Shown here: positions 22,778-22,822 of the stretch, piece by piece
Layout of the letters: every line of letters begins with the position of its first letter
How positions within the stretch are numbered: position 1 is the first letter of the stretch
Source of the DNA: CAYLRU01 sp964386565
GTDB lineage: Bacteria > Desulfobacterota > Desulfobacteria > Desulfobacterales > UBA5616
Assembly (NCBI GenBank): GCA_964386565.1
Contig: CAYLRU010000044.1
Coordinates: 1 to 22,822 of the forward strand
Direction: 5' to 3'
Length of the DNA: 22,822 nucleotides
Made by a program: the position numbers and the translations under genes
The notes under the pieces: model-generated
Told to the model about the DNA's origin: nothing
What the model saw: only the letters and a program-made list of their open reading frames with translations
The model's database searches: none

Positions 22778-22822
22778 GTGCGCCCGGCAGGGCGCACCTA
22801 CTTGGAGGTGCAAGTCCTCTAC
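22778..22822 (+). mobile_element. 5' end of a group II intron (runs off the right edge)
   Basis: The sequence starts with GTGCGCCCGGCAGGGCGCAC, matching the conserved 5' end of bacterial group II introns (GUGYG followed by a GCCC-GGCA-GGGC stem). It continues with a GGAG-GTGCAAGT-CCTC element of the kind found in intron domain I. It begins 3 nt after the U-tract of the terminator hairpin, the location preferred by group IIC introns. The remaining intron and any reverse transcriptase/maturase gene lie outside the window, so class and activity cannot be judged. Confidence 0.78.

Overview
The window reads as chromosomal DNA from an anaerobic deltaproteobacterium (Desulfobacterota), most likely a Desulfobacterales-type sulfate reducer. 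The main reason is an ahbC-hemB-ahbD cluster, the siroheme-dependent heme route known from sulfate reducers and some archaea. A long PPi-type phosphofructokinase and type IV pilus motor ATPases also fit. The species cannot be named from the sequence alone. Coding density is high, and no transposase, phage gene, tRNA, rRNA or CRISPR array was seen.

Layout from left to right: (1) 1-4200, minus strand: smc followed by ftsY, which runs off the left edge, with a plausible sigma70 promoter upstream of smc. (2) 4474-7718, plus strand: an SBF/bile-acid-symporter-like membrane protein, then a 697-aa PPi-dependent phosphofructokinase with its own good promoter, closed by a hairpin terminator at about 7763-7799. 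(3) 7882-12404: two divergent secretion-type ATPases separated by a 380-bp regulatory region. The leftward one is a PilT-like retraction motor with an N-terminal cyclic-nucleotide-binding domain. The rightward one is a PilB/GspE-like assembly motor with an N-terminal GAF domain carrying the NKFDE signature of cyclic-nucleotide-binding GAFs. (4) 12420-17400, minus strand: CBS-ACT protein, transmembrane class III adenylate cyclase with two MshEN-type N-terminal modules, LysM-like/polysaccharide deacetylase protein, and TPR-LysM lipoprotein, tightly packed as an operon. (5) 17500-22577, minus strand: ClpX-like AAA+ unfoldase, ahbC, hemB and ahbD, with adjacent or nearly adjacent stops and starts. 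(6) Right edge: an intergenic stretch, a strong hairpin terminator, and right after it the first 45 nt of what looks like a group II intron.

The most interesting idea is a signalling circuit spread over regions 3 and 4. An adenylate cyclase whose cytoplasmic N-terminus carries modules of a c-di-GMP-binding family sits within a few kb of two pilus motor ATPases, each fused to a different candidate cyclic-nucleotide sensor. If this is right, cAMP (possibly gated by c-di-GMP) would act directly on pilus extension and retraction motors rather than through a transcription factor. The second is the ClpX paralog that lacks the zinc-binding domain, keeps the ClpP-docking IGF loop and carries a long C-terminal extension. 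It is translationally adjacent to the alternative heme genes. Both are inferences from domain motifs and gene order.
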